A stretch of DNA of 33,329 nucleotides from the NCBI RefSeq assembly GCF_026013475.1, contig NZ_JAPDPH010000062.1, positions 1 to 33,329 on the forward strand. Direction: 5' to 3'. Both the position numbers and the translations under genes were made by a program. Source of the DNA: Micromonospora yasonensis. Lineage in GTDB: Bacteria > Actinomycetota > Actinomycetes > Mycobacteriales > Micromonosporaceae. The notes beneath the pieces were generated by a model that made no database searches, was not told the DNA's origin, and saw nothing but the letters and a program-made list of their open reading frames with translations. This document shows positions 32,846-33,329 of the stretch, one piece after another (the first letter of the stretch is position 1; every line of letters begins with the position of its first letter).

Positions 32846-33329
32846 TCAGGCTCCGTAGACCGGGGCCGGGACCGGGGCCTTGCGGATCAACTCGCGGATG
32901 ACCGGACCCAGTTCGTCGGGGCGCCACCGTCGACCGGCATCCATCGCCTCGCCATGCTGCCAGCCGTCGGCGACACTGACCGCCCCGCCCGCGACCTCGA
33001 AGACCCGGCCGGTGACGTCTCCGGACTCCTCGCCGGCCAACCAGACCACGAGCGGCGAGACGTTCTCGGCCGCCATCGCGTCGAAGCCCCCGTCCGGCGT
33101 GCGCATGGCGTCGGCGAAGACGGCCTCGGTCATCGCGGTCCGGGCGGACGGGGCGATCGCGTTGACCGTGACGCCGTAGCGCGCCAGCTCCGCGGCCGCG
33201 ACGACGGTGAGCGCCGCGACGCCGGCCTTGGCCGCCGCGTAGTTGCTCTGCCCGACGCTGCCCATCAGGCCGGCGCCGGAGCTGGTGTTGACCACCCGGG
33301 CGGCGACCGGCTGACCGGCCTTGGCCCGG
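32846..33329 (-). CDS. SDR similar to Rv3548c, 5' end cut by window edge
   Basis: The C-terminal 160 or so residues of a short-chain dehydrogenase; the frame stays open to the window end, so the N-terminus with the nucleotide loop is missing. The active site NTSSGAGLMGSVGQSNYAAAKAG is complete (Ser, Tyr, Lys). The C-terminus, DVTGRVFEVAGGAVSVADGWQHGEAMDAGRRW to PAPVYGA, closely resembles the mycobacterial SDR Rv3548c, which lies beside ipdAB. This MFE-2-like group uses (3R)-hydroxyacyl-CoAs, so a dehydrogenase step in HIP side-chain beta-oxidation is likely. It leads the SDR-fadE30-ACAD unit; the promoter lies outside the window. Related to, but clearly different from, the SDR at 3507. Confidence 0.85.
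   Translation of the reverse strand, partial: RAKAGQPVAARVVNTSSGAGLMGSVGQSNYAAAKAGVAALTVVAAAELARYGVTVNAIAPSARTAMTEAVFADAMRTPDGGFDAMAAENVSPLVVWLAGEESGDVTGRVFEVAGGAVSVADGWQHGEAMDAGRRWRPDELGPVIRELIRKAPVPAPVYGA

Overview
This window comes from a high-GC actinobacterium. Codon use, frequent GTG starts, the gene content and a GAGCGAGCG-type intergenic repeat at 18436-18506 point to the Micromonosporaceae, though the genus cannot be fixed from sequence alone. It is a catabolic island for the last stage of steroid breakdown, the degradation of the C and D rings through HIP (methylhexahydroindanedione propanoate). Recognisable members of the mycobacterial/rhodococcal KstR2 regulon are ipdA, ipdB, ipdC, ipdF, echA20, fadE30, fadE31, fadA6 and kstR2 itself, plus small acyl-CoA dehydrogenase partners and an SDR like Rv3548c.

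The clearest signal outside the genes is a 14-bp palindrome that matches the published KstR2 operator AnCAAGnnCTTGnT. I count six perfect copies (651, 3480, 14295, 27161, 28491, 30566) and two copies with one mismatch (592, 17734). Each lies in a promoter region. They mark one regulon spread over several transcription units.

Layout. (1) 9-554, minus: SnoaL-like protein, divergent from ipdA. (2) 693-12123, plus: long, tightly packed run ipdABC, SDR, ipdF, two-subunit MaoC hydratase, echA20, MDR reductase, ACAD11-type dehydrogenase, fadE31 with a partner, and a crotonase. (3) 12136-17713, minus: TIM-barrel protein, lipoprotein solute-binding protein, family III CoA-transferase, ADP-forming acyl-CoA synthetase. 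(4) 17805-23596, plus: second TetR regulator, degenerate SDR, HyuA-like and HyuB-like proteins, the last with a fused acetone-carboxylase-gamma-like zinc domain. (5) 23683-27100, minus: LivF, fused LivM-LivG and LivH of a branched-chain-amino-acid-type ABC importer. (6) 27219-29192, plus: phosphotransferase of the ACAD10/11 and LvaA type, then kstR2. (7) 29232-33329, minus: fadA6, an ACAD pair including fadE30, and a truncated SDR at the window edge.

Working model. FadE30 and partners, the MaoC pair and the SDRs shorten the propanoate chain of HIP-CoA. IpdF and IpdC process the 5-hydroxy branch. EchA20 and IpdAB open the two rings. FadE31 with its partner and FadA6 finish the job. FadD3, the HIP-CoA ligase, is not in the window.

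The parts that look new are an ABC importer under KstR2-type operators, a split ACAD11 (kinase plus dehydrogenase) module, and a Hyu/acetone-carboxylase-like enzyme with its own TetR. All functional statements rest on reading the sequence and on remembered family features; no database search was run.
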